A DNA stretch of 46,291 nucleotides from FLUQ01 sp031551515 (GTDB lineage Bacteria > Desulfobacterota > Desulfovibrionia > Desulfovibrionales > Desulfovibrionaceae). The stretch covers positions 1-46,291 of the forward strand of contig JAVBNL010000026.1 of the NCBI GenBank assembly GCA_031551515.1, read 5' to 3'. Shown piece after piece: positions 7,453-15,128 of the stretch. The position numbers and the translations under genes are program-made. Every line of letters begins with the position of its first letter. Within the stretch, counting starts at the first letter, position 1. The notes beneath the pieces were generated by a model. That model was not told the DNA's origin. It was given only the letters and a program-made list of their open reading frames with translations, and searched no databases.

Positions 7453-8334
7453 ATGAGCGCATTTCACGGAGTTATTCCCTATCTTGTGTCGCCGGTCGAC
7501 GCCGACGGCGAGGTCAAATCGGACGTATTGACCGCATTGTGCCGCGACCTGCTCGACAGCGGCGTGCACGGATTCGCCCCTTTGGGGTCGACGGGCGAAT
7601 TCGCATACCTTTCCCGCGCGCAAAAGCGCGCGGTCGTTGATTGCGTGGTCAAGGCGGCGGCAAAGCGCGTGCCTGTCATCGCCGGCGTCGCGGCCACCAC
7701 CGTCAGTGAGGCCGTCAGCATGGCGCGGGAATGGGAACAGATCGGCTGCGACGCAGTTCTCGCCACGGTGGAGTCGTATTTTCCCCTCGGAGACGAAGAT
7801 GTTTTTTCCTATTTCTCGGCAATCGCCGCGTCCGTCTCTTTGCCGGTGATCCTGTATACCAATCCGAGTTTTCAACGGACGGATTTGTCCATCCCTCTCA
7901 TCCAACGACTTGCCCGGATTGAGAATATTCGAGGCATTAAAGATGCTTCGGCCAATACGGGGCGTTTGCTTTCCATCAAAAATGCCTGCGGCGATTTACT
8001 GGAGATCTATTCCGCGTCTTCGCATATTCCGGCCTGCGTGATGCTGATTGGCGGAAAGGGGTGGATGGCCGGGCCCGCCTGCATCGCCCCCAAACAGAGC
8101 GTGCGCCTGTACGAGTGCTGCCGGGACGGCCGTTGGGATGAGGCCATGCGTATCCAGAAGGTGCTCTGGAAGCTCAACCAAGCTTTCAACCACCACAATC
8201 TTGCCGCCTGCATCAAGGGGGGGCTGGAACTGCGCGGGTATGCCGTGGGCGTTCCTTTGCCGCCTCAAGCGCCGCTTTCGGCCGAAGGCAAAGAGGCATT
8301 GCAAAAAGCCCTTGCCGAAGTCGACGCTTTATAG
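7453..8334 (+). CDS. DapA-like lyase/aldolase (dihydrodipicolinate synthase/NAL family)
   Basis: This 293-residue class-I aldolase-type TIM barrel carries the Schiff-base Lys K163 in RGIKDASAN, the catalytic Tyr Y135 in VILYTNP, and the ligand loop GSTGEFAYLS (family consensus GTTGE, here with Ser). Members condense or cleave pyruvate and related keto acids: DapA, N-acetylneuraminate lyase, KDG aldolase and others. Being last in an amino-acid uptake cluster rather than with lysine genes argues for a catabolic aldolase or dehydratase that handles a keto-acid product of the PLP enzymes. ATG 7453 lacks a strong ribosome binding site (ACGGAAACGAG upstream). It is 103 bases after the previous gene, so it may have its own promoter. 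Confidence 0.85.
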   Translation: MSAFHGVIPYLVSPVDADGEVKSDVLTALCRDLLDSGVHGFAPLGSTGEFAYLSRAQKRAVVDCVVKAAAKRVPVIAGVAATTVSEAVSMAREWEQIGCDAVLATVESYFPLGDEDVFSYFSAIAASVSLPVILYTNPSFQRTDLSIPLIQRLARIENIRGIKDASANTGRLLSIKNACGDLLEIYSASSHIPACVMLIGGKGWMAGPACIAPKQSVRLYECCRDGRWDEAMRIQKVLWKLNQAFNHHNLAACIKGGLELRGYAVGVPLPPQAPLSAEGKEALQKALAEVDAL

Positions 8335-8547
8335 CGGCGCATGGGCAAGCTTCGCCGCCGTTACTGGTTTTGAGGAATTTTTCGTACTGGCATAACAAAG
8401 CGGTATCGAATACTATAAGAAAAAGCGGCCCGTCCCGTATACTTTGCGATGTAGTCTCATGTATTGCGGGAGATTCGACAAAAGAGGCAACATGGTCTCA
8501 ATTACTGTGAGATTCCACAAGATGGCGCAAAGCGGATCGTTCACATC

Positions 8548-9360
8548 GTGACGCGGGATATCGCCGCGCAAGCCCAGGCGCTTGAACGCAACCTGCGCGG
8601 TCTGGGCGCGTTTGCCGTCGCTTTTTCCGGCGGGCTGGACAGCCGTTTTCTCATTCACATGGCGCTGCGAGCGGGGGCATCCGTGCGCGCCCTGCACGCC
8701 ACCGGGCCGCACGTGCCTTCCGCGGAGCATGCGGAAGCCCTGGTCTGGGCGAAAAAACGCGGCGTGCCCCTGACCGTGCTGCCCCTTGACCCCCTGACCA
8801 TGCCCGCGCTGCGAAACAACCCCAAAGACCGCTGTTATCATTGTAAGAAATCCATCTTCACGGCCATGAAAGAGGCCGCGAGCGGCCTGCCCCTGGCAGA
8901 CGGCACCAACGCTTCCGACTTTGACGGGTACAGACCGGGGCTGAAAGCCCTGGCGGAACTGGGCATCCTTTCGCCCTTGGCGGAAGCGGGCCTGAGCAAG
9001 GCTGACATCCGCCGGATAGCAGCCGCCACAGGCATGGACGAGCCGGACCAGGCCGCGCGGCCCTGTTTGCTGACCCGTTTCGCTTACGGCCTGCCGTTGA
9101 CTGCGGAAGGCCTGGCCGCCGTGGATGCGGCGGAAGGGGCCGTCACGGCCTGTTTGCGCAGTCTTGCCCCGTCCGCCCCGCCGGATTTTCGCCTGCGCTA
9201 TACAGCGCCCGAAAGCCCCGTGCTGCACCTGGCCCTACCGGGCGCAAGCCTCGGCCCGGAGCTGCTTTTTGCGTTACGCGCGGCGCTCGCGCCACACGGC
9301 CTAAAAGACATCCCCATCGAAGCCGTGGCAACCCTGAGCGGCTATTTCGACCGCATATAA
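8548..9360 (+). CDS. larE: LarE-like ATP-dependent sacrificial sulfur transferase
   Basis: LarE adenylates a pyridinium carboxylate and donates sulfur to it while making the nickel-pincer cofactor of lactate racemase and related enzymes. The protein has the PP-loop ATPase motif SGGLDS (residues 27-32), the DRCYHCKKSIF segment typical of the family, and RPCLLTRFAYG, whose Cys corresponds to the sacrificial sulfur-donor Cys176 of Lactobacillus plantarum LarE. GTG 8548 is chosen because it gives the usual length of about 270 residues; an upstream TTG (8464) is possible, and neither has a clear ribosome binding site. No larB or larC is nearby, so it must act with genes elsewhere. It converges on the porin gene with a shared terminator between. 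Confidence 0.85.
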   Translation: MTRDIAAQAQALERNLRGLGAFAVAFSGGLDSRFLIHMALRAGASVRALHATGPHVPSAEHAEALVWAKKRGVPLTVLPLDPLTMPALRNNPKDRCYHCKKSIFTAMKEAASGLPLADGTNASDFDGYRPGLKALAELGILSPLAEAGLSKADIRRIAAATGMDEPDQAARPCLLTRFAYGLPLTAEGLAAVDAAEGAVTACLRSLAPSAPPDFRLRYTAPESPVLHLALPGASLGPELLFALRAALAPHGLKDIPIEAVATLSGYFDRI

Positions 9361-9362
9361 AA

Positions 9363-9398
9363 AAATCCCCCTGAACCCGAATGGATTCAGGGGGATTT
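9363..9398. terminator. bidirectional terminator between larE and the porin
   Basis: A perfect 13-bp stem (9363-9375 AAATCCCCCTGAA with 9386-9398) and a 10-base loop lie between convergent genes. A-rich and T-rich flanks on both sides let it serve both strands. Confidence 0.85.
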
Positions 9399-9417
9399 CG
9401 TTCTGAATCAAAGAAAA

Positions 9418-10842
9418 CTAGAAGCTGTACACGAACACCACTTCCGCTTTCCAGGCGTTGCTGGTGTCAGCCAGTTTGCCCCAGGTGCCGCGGTCCAGGT
9501 TCATGTAGATGAATCCGGTTTCCAGGTAGATGTTCAGGTTTTCATTAACTTCCAGCGTGCTGACGAAGTCCAGTTCCACAGCGTAGTCCTTCTTGGTCAT
9601 ATAGAAGAAGTCGCTCTGGATGTTGTACGGCTCGCCGTAACGGCCCGCGCCGCCTTTCTTGACCATGTCTTCGTCGTTGGTGCCGCGAATGTACACGGCG
9701 CGCAGGGTGTGGCTCAGCTTGTCGACAAAGGTGAAGTCGGCCAGTTGCAGGCCCGCGCCCCAAGAACCCACGCCGGAAGCGGAAATCAACGAGTCGGTCA
9801 TGCAACCGTTGGAGCCGGGGTAGCCCAGGCTGGCGGGCACGAAACCGGCGTTGTCCGCGCCGATGATGGGCATGCGGCCGTATTTGCCGTATTTGCCGTC
9901 GTTATAGGCGCCGGATTTGTCGCCGCTGGCGTACCAGCCGATCAGGCCGGGTTTGCCCCAGGCTTCGCCGCTGACGTATTCGAACAGACCCGCCACCAGC
10001 CAGCCGGAGAATTCCGGCGCGTCGTCGCCCCTGGCCGCGCCGTACATGGCGTCCATCTTCATGATGAAGGGGTCGAGGAATTTCAGTTCAACAGCGGCGC
10101 CCACCCACCACAGGTTGCTGTAGCCTTTCAAATCGCCGGTGGTGTCGGTCAGGTTGAAGCCGCCGGTGTAGTCGGAACGATAGTCCCAATAGCCGGAAGC
10201 GTTGCCCGTGCGGGCATAGGCGGCCCACGGGGTCACGTTGAACCGGTCCCCGGTGATGGCCAGGGTCATGCCGAAAACGTCCATTTCGTCTTTCGCGTTC
10301 GTGCCGTTGCTTTCGCCCATATTGGCGTCGAAGGGGCGCAGCCAGAACGCGTTCAGGGTGAACATATCATTGAATTTATAGCCGGCGACAACGCCCGCTA
10401 TGTCGGTATCCAGCACGGGGTTGCCGAAAGCGGCCGAGGGCAGGGCCACACCCTGAATGCCCATGCGCAGGGTCAGGTTATCCACGGGCGCCCACTCAAG
10501 ATAGGCGCGGCGCAGTTTGATGGCGTCGCGGCTGTCCGCATCCAGCTGGCCGCCGGGGCTGTCGTCGTCATTGCGGCCCCAGACGGTGGTGCCGATTTCA
10601 AAGGCCAGCACCGAACGCAGGCTTTCGGACGCGATGAAATCAATTTGGGGCCGCACGCGTTGCGCGGCGATGAAAGGATCTCTCTTCTCGCCGCTGTGCT
10701 TTTTGTCATAAAATGAAATATTTTCCGCCCAGCCCATGCCTACTTCCCAGGTGCCGGTAGCGGTGACGTCAATAGCCGCGGCCGGCGCGAACGCGCCGAA
10801 GGTGAAAGCAGCCGCGAATGCCAAAGTCAACAATCGTTTCAT
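9418..10842 (-). CDS. outer-membrane homotrimeric porin (Desulfovibrio type)
   Basis: A 474-residue precursor starts with a signal peptide MKRLLTLAFAAAFTFG... ending AAA, followed by a mature part rich in alternating aromatic and polar beta-strand segments. The last residue is Phe (VVFVYSF), the usual outer-membrane assembly signal. ATG 10842 has AGGAAGGA eight bases upstream; the frame stays open to 10977 but that part precedes the signal peptide. Large porins of this kind are abundant outer-membrane proteins in Desulfovibrio. The gene is divergent from uvrC, with about 115 bases between them for both promoters, and ends at a strong shared terminator. General diffusion of small solutes is inferred from the class. 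Confidence 0.85.
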   Translation of the reverse strand: MKRLLTLAFAAAFTFGAFAPAAAIDVTATGTWEVGMGWAENISFYDKKHSGEKRDPFIAAQRVRPQIDFIASESLRSVLAFEIGTTVWGRNDDDSPGGQLDADSRDAIKLRRAYLEWAPVDNLTLRMGIQGVALPSAAFGNPVLDTDIAGVVAGYKFNDMFTLNAFWLRPFDANMGESNGTNAKDEMDVFGMTLAITGDRFNVTPWAAYARTGNASGYWDYRSDYTGGFNLTDTTGDLKGYSNLWWVGAAVELKFLDPFIMKMDAMYGAARGDDAPEFSGWLVAGLFEYVSGEAWGKPGLIGWYASGDKSGAYNDGKYGKYGRMPIIGADNAGFVPASLGYPGSNGCMTDSLISASGVGSWGAGLQLADFTFVDKLSHTLRAVYIRGTNDEDMVKKGGAGRYGEPYNIQSDFFYMTKKDYAVELDFVSTLEVNENLNIYLETGFIYMNLDRGTWGKLADTSNAWKAEVVFVYSF

Positions 10843-10957
10843 CAGTATTTTCCTTCCTGTTGGGTAGTGATTAGAGTACAAGTATTTCCATCTGCGCTTA
10901 CATGCAGAGAAGGCATACGTCACTTGAGAATGAAATTCAATAAAAAATATCCGCCCC

Positions 10958-12982
10958 ATGGATAAACCTTGCAGCAAAGATCTGCCGACGTCCCCCGGCG
11001 TGTACCTGTTTATCGACGCAACAGGCCGCGTTCTTTATGTGGGCAAAGCGAAAAATTTACGCAGCCGCCTGCTTTCGTATTTTCGTAAAGAAGACAGCAT
11101 CAGCGCCAAAACCCGGGCCATGCTGGCGCACGCCGCGACCCTTGAAACCCTGGTCACCGCCACGGAAAAAGAAGCCCTGCTGCTTGAAGCCGGGCTGATA
11201 AAAAAGCACAAGCCGCGTTACAACATCATTCTGCGCGACGATAAAGATTACGTCCTGTTCCGCATAAATACCGCCGCGCCCTTTCCCCGGCTGGAAGTCG
11301 TACGCCGCCTCAGGCCGGGCAAAGAACATTCCGGCACGCTGCTCTTCGGCCCCTATTCTTCCGCCGGCGACGCCCGCGAAACCTGGCGCGCCATTCACAA
11401 GCTTTTCCCCCTGCGCCGCTGTTCCGACAGGGCTTTCGCCAACAGAACCCGCCCCTGCCTGTACTACCACATGGGCCAGTGCCTGGGACCCTGCGTGCTG
11501 CCCGTCGCCTCTGAAACCTACGCCGCCATGGTGCGCCAGGTGGTTCTGCTGCTGCAAGGCCGTTCCGGCGAGCTTTTGGACCTTCTCCGCACAGACATGG
11601 CGGCCGCCTCCGACTCTCTCGATTTTGAACAGGCCGCCGCTTTGCGCGACCGCATCCGCGCCGTGCAAAATACCGTCGAACGCCAGGCCGTGGTGCTGGG
11701 CACCACGCAAGACATGGATGTGCTGGGCATCGCCGCTATCGACGAAGGTCTGGCGCTGGGCATCCTCTTTGTGCGCGGCGGCGTGCTGCTGGACAAACGC
11801 GCCTATTTCTGGCCGGAACTCACCCTGGATGACGCGCCCGAACTGCTCGAAACCTTCCTGGTCCAGTTCTACCAGACCGGCCTGCCCGGGCCCCCGCGCA
11901 TCGTGGCCCCCTGGCTGGCCGCGCCGGACCTGACGCACGCGGGGCTCCGCCCCGCCCCCCGGCAGGGGGTGCGGCTCGCACAGGCCGTGCCTGCCCCTGC
12001 ACCCGCGAATAGTGAAGAGCCGCAAAGCGGCTCTTCACTGTCACCGGGTCAAGGGGCTGGCCCCTTGCGGGGTGCAGGGGCAGCGCCCCTGCCCGCGTCG
12101 GATGCTCTAGCGGCCGTTTTAACGGAACTGCGCGGCGGGCCGGTGCATTTGGTGGAACCGAAAGACGCGGCGGAAAACGACCTGGTCAGCATGGCGGCGG
12201 CCAACGCCATCGCCGCGCGACAGCGGGCGGAAAACGCGGATCCGCTGGCTTCGCGCCTGGCTTCGGCTTTGGGCTCGGCGCGGCCGATTTCTCGCATTGA
12301 GGCCGTGGATATCTCGCACACCAGCGGGGATGCGGCCCGCGCGGGCATGGTGGTTTTTGAAGGCGGCCGTCCGCTTAAGGAAGCCTACCGGACCTATGCG
12401 CTGGATAAAGAGGGACCGGCCGTCACGGCGGGCGACGACTTTGCCGCGCTGTATCATTGGGCCACACGGCGCGCGGCCGCCGGGCCGCCCTGGCCCGACC
12501 TGGTTCTGGTTGACGGCGGGCGGGGCCAGGTGGCCGCCGTGGCCCGCGCCTTTCGCGAAGCGGGGGTTGCGAGCGAGTTCGCGCTGGCGGGCATAGCCAA
12601 AGCCAGAACCGTTGACGGCAAAGCGGACCGCCGGGCGGGCAACGATGCGGACCGCATTTTCCTGCCCGGCCGCAGCAACCCCGTGCCTTTGGCTCCCGGC
12701 TCGGCGGAACTGTTTTATCTGCAACACGTGCGCGACACCGTGCACGACTTCGCCCTTTCCCGGCACCGCCGGGCGCGCGAAGGCCGCGCCATGGCCGGAG
12801 AGCTGTTGCGCCTGCCCGGCGTGGGCCCCAAAACCGCCCGCATTCTGTGGGATCATTTCGGCTCGCTTGCCGCCATGGCCAAGGCCGAAGAAGCGGCGCT
12901 GGCCGCCATACCCGGCGTGGGAAAAACCCGGGCCGCAATTTTGATTCGTCATCTGCGACGCCTTCTCCCTTCTCACAGCTGA
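10958..12982 (+). CDS. uvrC: excinuclease ABC subunit C, with in-frame insertion
   Basis: UvrC makes the two incisions in nucleotide-excision repair. The N-terminal GIY-YIG nuclease is clear (GVY at 14-16, YVG at 27-29). A UVR motif (LDFEQAAALRDRI) that contacts UvrB, an RNase-H-like 5' nuclease domain (EAVDISHTSG; LVDGGRGQ) and two C-terminal helix-hairpin-helix motifs (LPGVGPKTA, IPGVGKTRA) follow. At 674 residues it is about 60 longer than E. coli UvrC. The excess is a Pro/Ala/Gly-rich block at about residues 328-383, encoded by stacked GC-rich hairpins, placed between the UVR motif and the RNase-H domain. The frame is kept, so the protein is probably functional. The start ATG has no obvious ribosome binding site. 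Confidence 0.95.
   Translation: MDKPCSKDLPTSPGVYLFIDATGRVLYVGKAKNLRSRLLSYFRKEDSISAKTRAMLAHAATLETLVTATEKEALLLEAGLIKKHKPRYNIILRDDKDYVLFRINTAAPFPRLEVVRRLRPGKEHSGTLLFGPYSSAGDARETWRAIHKLFPLRRCSDRAFANRTRPCLYYHMGQCLGPCVLPVASETYAAMVRQVVLLLQGRSGELLDLLRTDMAAASDSLDFEQAAALRDRIRAVQNTVERQAVVLGTTQDMDVLGIAAIDEGLALGILFVRGGVLLDKRAYFWPELTLDDAPELLETFLVQFYQTGLPGPPRIVAPWLAAPDLTHAGLRPAPRQGVRLAQAVPAPAPANSEEPQSGSSLSPGQGAGPLRGAGAAPLPASDALAAVLTELRGGPVHLVEPKDAAENDLVSMAAANAIAARQRAENADPLASRLASALGSARPISRIEAVDISHTSGDAARAGMVVFEGGRPLKEAYRTYALDKEGPAVTAGDDFAALYHWATRRAAAGPPWPDLVLVDGGRGQVAAVARAFREAGVASEFALAGIAKARTVDGKADRRAGNDADRIFLPGRSNPVPLAPGSAELFYLQHVRDTVHDFALSRHRRAREGRAMAGELLRLPGVGPKTARILWDHFGSLAAMAKAEEAALAAIPGVGKTRAAILIRHLRRLLPSHS
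11939..12092 (+). repeat. GC-rich palindromic element inserted in frame in uvrC
   Basis: Four hairpins are packed in 154 bases: 11939-11955 (7-bp stem), 12011-12039 (perfect 13-bp stem AGTGAAGAGCCGC with a 3-base loop), 12050-12067 (8-bp stem) and 12074-12092 (8-bp stem). The motif GGGGTGCAGGGGCAGCGC at its right end reappears, reverse-complemented and with an extra G, in the intergenic element at 36079-36115. The encoded peptide is low-complexity. It resembles a mobile or REP-like element that entered a tolerant inter-domain linker. Confidence 0.75.
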
Positions 12983-13127
12983 CTTTCCGCCTTGCCGCGC
13001 CGTTGCCGCATCATGTGAGTAACACTTTTTTTTCATGTTATATCTTTACATATAGTTTATCCTATACTATGGAGTATACAGCTTTATACCCCCTTACATG
13101 CAGGCACGCTAATTATAAGGAGGCGCC

Positions 13128-13436
13128 ATGCAAACGGGTCTGATCGCATTGGTCCACGAGATTGTTCTGGAAAACGAATTACCCGCGAAGGCCTTGGCGG
13201 AAGAGATCGGCAAGCCGTATTCCACGCTGCTGCGAGAAATCAACCCTTATGACCGCGGGGCCAAACTGGGCGTGGAAACCTTGCTGCATATCATGCTGCG
13301 TACCCGCAACGCGGCCCCTCTCGCCTATATGGCCGATATGCTCGGCTACAGCCTTGTCGCCAAAAGCGCCGCACGCTCCGCCACCGCACCGTCCGCCTCC
13401 GCCGGCAAACCCGCGCGGCGTGAGGCCGTAATGTAA
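13128..13436 (+). CDS. phage CII/CP76-like regulatory protein
   Basis: A 102-residue protein whose first 75 residues look like the phage regulatory CII (CP76) family of P2-like phages. An N-terminal helix-turn-helix (LPAKALAEEIGKPYSTLLRE) is followed by NPYDRGAKLGVETLLHIM and a helix ending YMADMLGYSLV. The tail is Ala/Ser/Arg-rich and low-complexity. The start is well supported by AAGGAGG five bases before the ATG, and an AT-rich leader (13021-13110) holds ATAGT and ACTAT half-sites nine bases apart that may be an operator. No other phage gene is adjacent and a terminator follows at once, so it is a monocistronic, domesticated-looking regulator. Its targets are unknown. Confidence 0.65.
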   Translation: MQTGLIALVHEIVLENELPAKALAEEIGKPYSTLLREINPYDRGAKLGVETLLHIMLRTRNAAPLAYMADMLGYSLVAKSAARSATAPSASAGKPARREAVM

Positions 13437-13464
13437 CAGCTCTTTTTTTTCGGCGACAAAAAAG

Positions 13465-13488
13465 GGACGGCGCGAATTAGCGCCGTCC
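13465..13488 (+). terminator. terminator of the CII-like gene
   Basis: Stem GGACGGCGC (13465-13473) pairs with 13480-13488 around a 6-base loop and is followed by TTTTTA. It lies 28 bases after the stop codon. Confidence 0.85.
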
Positions 13489-13521
13489 TTTTTATTCCGT
13501 GCCTGAAGGAAAAGGCTTATT

Positions 13522-13631
13522 AGAGCGGATTCATCCGCTCTGCAAGGATTTGCCTGCAAATCCTTGCAGCGAGATTGGCGTAGGCGAGCTTTGCTCGCCG
13601 TTAAGCGACAATCTCAAAGCGAATATGCTCT
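13522..13631. repeat. modular palindromic repeat, copy 1 (full length)
   Basis: Three nested or tandem palindromes lie side by side. AGAGCGGAT/ATCCGCTCT is at 13522-13541. CTGCAAGGATTTGC/GCAAATCCTTGCAG is at 13540-13569, a perfect 14-bp stem. GAGATTG (13571-13577) and CAATCTC (13609-13615) enclose GGCGAGC-TTT-GCTCGCC (13583-13599). The element ends AAAGCGAATATGCTCT at the roo stop codon. Its reverse complement matches the layout and much of the sequence of 41238-41376. Confidence 0.85.
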
Positions 13632-14842
13632 CACTGTCCCGCGCAGCGTTTCGCCAGCGCTTCCCCAAGCGTTTTGCCCGTGGCAAAGCATTTTTCCAGC
13701 ATGTCGTGCTTGGGCACGAACTTGCATTTAAGCGGATCCACGGGCATTTCCATGCCCATGCTTTCCAGCCAGTCGTGAATGGCCTGGGCGCCTTCACCGG
13801 ACCAACCGAACGAGCCGAACGCCGCGCCCATCTTGTTCTGCGGCCGCAGCCCCTTCATATAGGTCAAGACATCGGCGACGCCCGGCAGCACGCCGTTGTT
13901 GTGGGTCGGGGAACCGATGGCCACGGCGCCGCAATCCGCCAGCGCGGTCATAATGCGGCTGTGGTGGTTCTGCTTGATCGACAGGATTTCAAAGGGCACA
14001 CCGGCGGCAAGCAGGCCTTCGCCCACGGCGGCGGCCATTTTTTCGGTGCTGTGCCACATGGTGTCGTACACGATGAGCGCCCGTTTTTTCCACGAAGCCT
14101 GTGCATAGCGCCCATAAGTTTCAAGGGCGAAGCGCGAATCTTCCTTGCCCCGAAAAATCATCCCGTGGTCGGGCGCGACCATGTCGATATCCAGGCCCAT
14201 CTCCGCCACCTGGGCGAGGAGCTTCGTCACCTGCGGGGCATAGGGCTGCACGATGTTGTGGTAATATTCTTTCATGGCGTGCTCAAGCATGCCGCGGTCC
14301 ACTTCATCGGCGAAACGTTCGCACCCGGCTATGTTCTGGCCGAAGGCGTCATTGCAGATAAGCACTTTATCTTCCGCCAGATAGGAAAACATGCTGTCGG
14401 GCCAGTGCAGCATGCGCGCTTCCAGAAAATGGACGGTGCGCGCGCCGATTTGAAGCGTATCGCCCGTTTTTTTGACTTCCACGGGCCAGTTGCTGATATC
14501 GAAATGCGCTTCCATGGCTTTCAGCCCGAGCGGCGAGCAAAAAATTTTTTCGGGCTTGCAGGCTTCAATCAGCCGGGGCAACGCGCCGGAATGGTCCAGC
14601 TCCACATGGTTGACCACGATGTAGTCGACCTTGTGGGGCTCGATCACTTTGGACAGGCGGCAAAGCATGGTGCCGGCGAATTCGGCTTTTACCGTGTCAA
14701 AGATCACATTCTTTTGGTCTTTCACCAGATACGCGTTGTATGTGGTACCCTGGGGAGAGCGCGAATAGCCGTGAAAATCACGGCTGTTGTAGTCCACCGC
14801 TCCGATCCAGTAGATGTCGTTTTTGATCGCAAGGGGCTGCAT
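13631..14842 (-). CDS. roo: rubredoxin:oxygen oxidoreductase (flavodiiron protein)
   Basis: This 403-residue protein reduces oxygen to water (and possibly nitric oxide) with electrons from rubredoxin. It is almost exactly the length of D. gigas ROO. The N-terminal metallo-beta-lactamase-like domain has the di-iron ligands H79-x-E81-x-D83-H84 (HVELDH). A later Asp and His (for example VAPDHGM) and the C-terminal flavodoxin domain from about residue 255 (LIVYDTMWHSTEKM; GSPTHNNG) follow. A run of A residues with AAGGA precedes the ATG. It lies downstream of rubredoxin and desulfoferrodoxin on the same strand, the classic Desulfovibrio oxygen-defence set. A strong hairpin with a T-run lies between rub and roo, so roo expression may be attenuated or separately promoted. 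Confidence 0.95.
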   Translation of the reverse strand: MQPLAIKNDIYWIGAVDYNSRDFHGYSRSPQGTTYNAYLVKDQKNVIFDTVKAEFAGTMLCRLSKVIEPHKVDYIVVNHVELDHSGALPRLIEACKPEKIFCSPLGLKAMEAHFDISNWPVEVKKTGDTLQIGARTVHFLEARMLHWPDSMFSYLAEDKVLICNDAFGQNIAGCERFADEVDRGMLEHAMKEYYHNIVQPYAPQVTKLLAQVAEMGLDIDMVAPDHGMIFRGKEDSRFALETYGRYAQASWKKRALIVYDTMWHSTEKMAAAVGEGLLAAGVPFEILSIKQNHHSRIMTALADCGAVAIGSPTHNNGVLPGVADVLTYMKGLRPQNKMGAAFGSFGWSGEGAQAIHDWLESMGMEMPVDPLKCKFVPKHDMLEKCFATGKTLGEALAKRCAGQ

Positions 14843-14873
14843 GTTTTTTTCCTTACTGTGGTCAAAAAAGTGC

Positions 14874-14908
14874 CAATCCGGGCCGGCGCGTCGCGTCGGC
14901 CCGGATTG
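14874..14908 (-). terminator. intrinsic terminator between rub and roo
   Basis: A perfect 12-bp GC-rich stem (14874-14885 with 14897-14908) is followed on the minus strand by TTTTTT. It lies 18 bases after the rubredoxin stop and about 30 bases before the roo start, so it should end or attenuate transcripts from dfx-rub before roo. Confidence 0.8.
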
Positions 14909-14926
14909 CGAACCAGTTACACAAAG

Positions 14927-15085
14927 TTAGGCAGGCTCAAAGTCGGACTTGCCCGCGCCGCAGACCGGGCAGACCCAGTCGGCGGGAATTTTTTCAAACG
15001 GGGTGCCGGGGGCGATGCCGCTGTCGGGATCGCCCTCGGCCGGGTCATATTCATAGCCACAGACCGTGCATACATACTTTTTCAT
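14927..15085 (-). CDS. rub: rubredoxin
   Basis: A 52-residue rubredoxin, the family's usual length. It has the two CxxCG iron knuckles: YVCTVCGYEYDP at the N-terminus and WVCPVCGAGKSDF near the C-terminus, and ends FEPA. The four cysteines bind one iron, and the protein carries single electrons to ROO and probably to the superoxide reductase. ATG 15085 is chosen because it gives the canonical MKKYVC start; the open frame runs further upstream into dfx-rub intergenic sequence. It lies 43 bases downstream of dfx and is most likely co-transcribed with it. Confidence 0.97.
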   Translation of the reverse strand: MKKYVCTVCGYEYDPAEGDPDSGIAPGTPFEKIPADWVCPVCGAGKSDFEPA

Positions 15086-15128
15086 TACGTTCTCCAGTCT
15101 TAAGAGAATAAAAAGAAGGATTCTGTTC

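Noticed and set aside
10701..10715. TTTTGTCATAAAATG, identical to 2812-2826 in the amino-acid cluster promoter
   Set aside because: It lies inside the porin coding sequence (encoding part of FYDKK) and has no promoter context; probably coincidence.
13531..13580. Short peptide-coding frames (LCKDLPANP type) across the repeat copies
   Set aside because: The recurrence comes from the DNA palindrome, not from a conserved gene; no start signals.
13499..15103. 534-codon open frame on the plus strand over roo and rub
   Set aside because: It opposes roo, whose di-iron and flavodoxin motifs are unmistakable; His/Gly-rich shadow.
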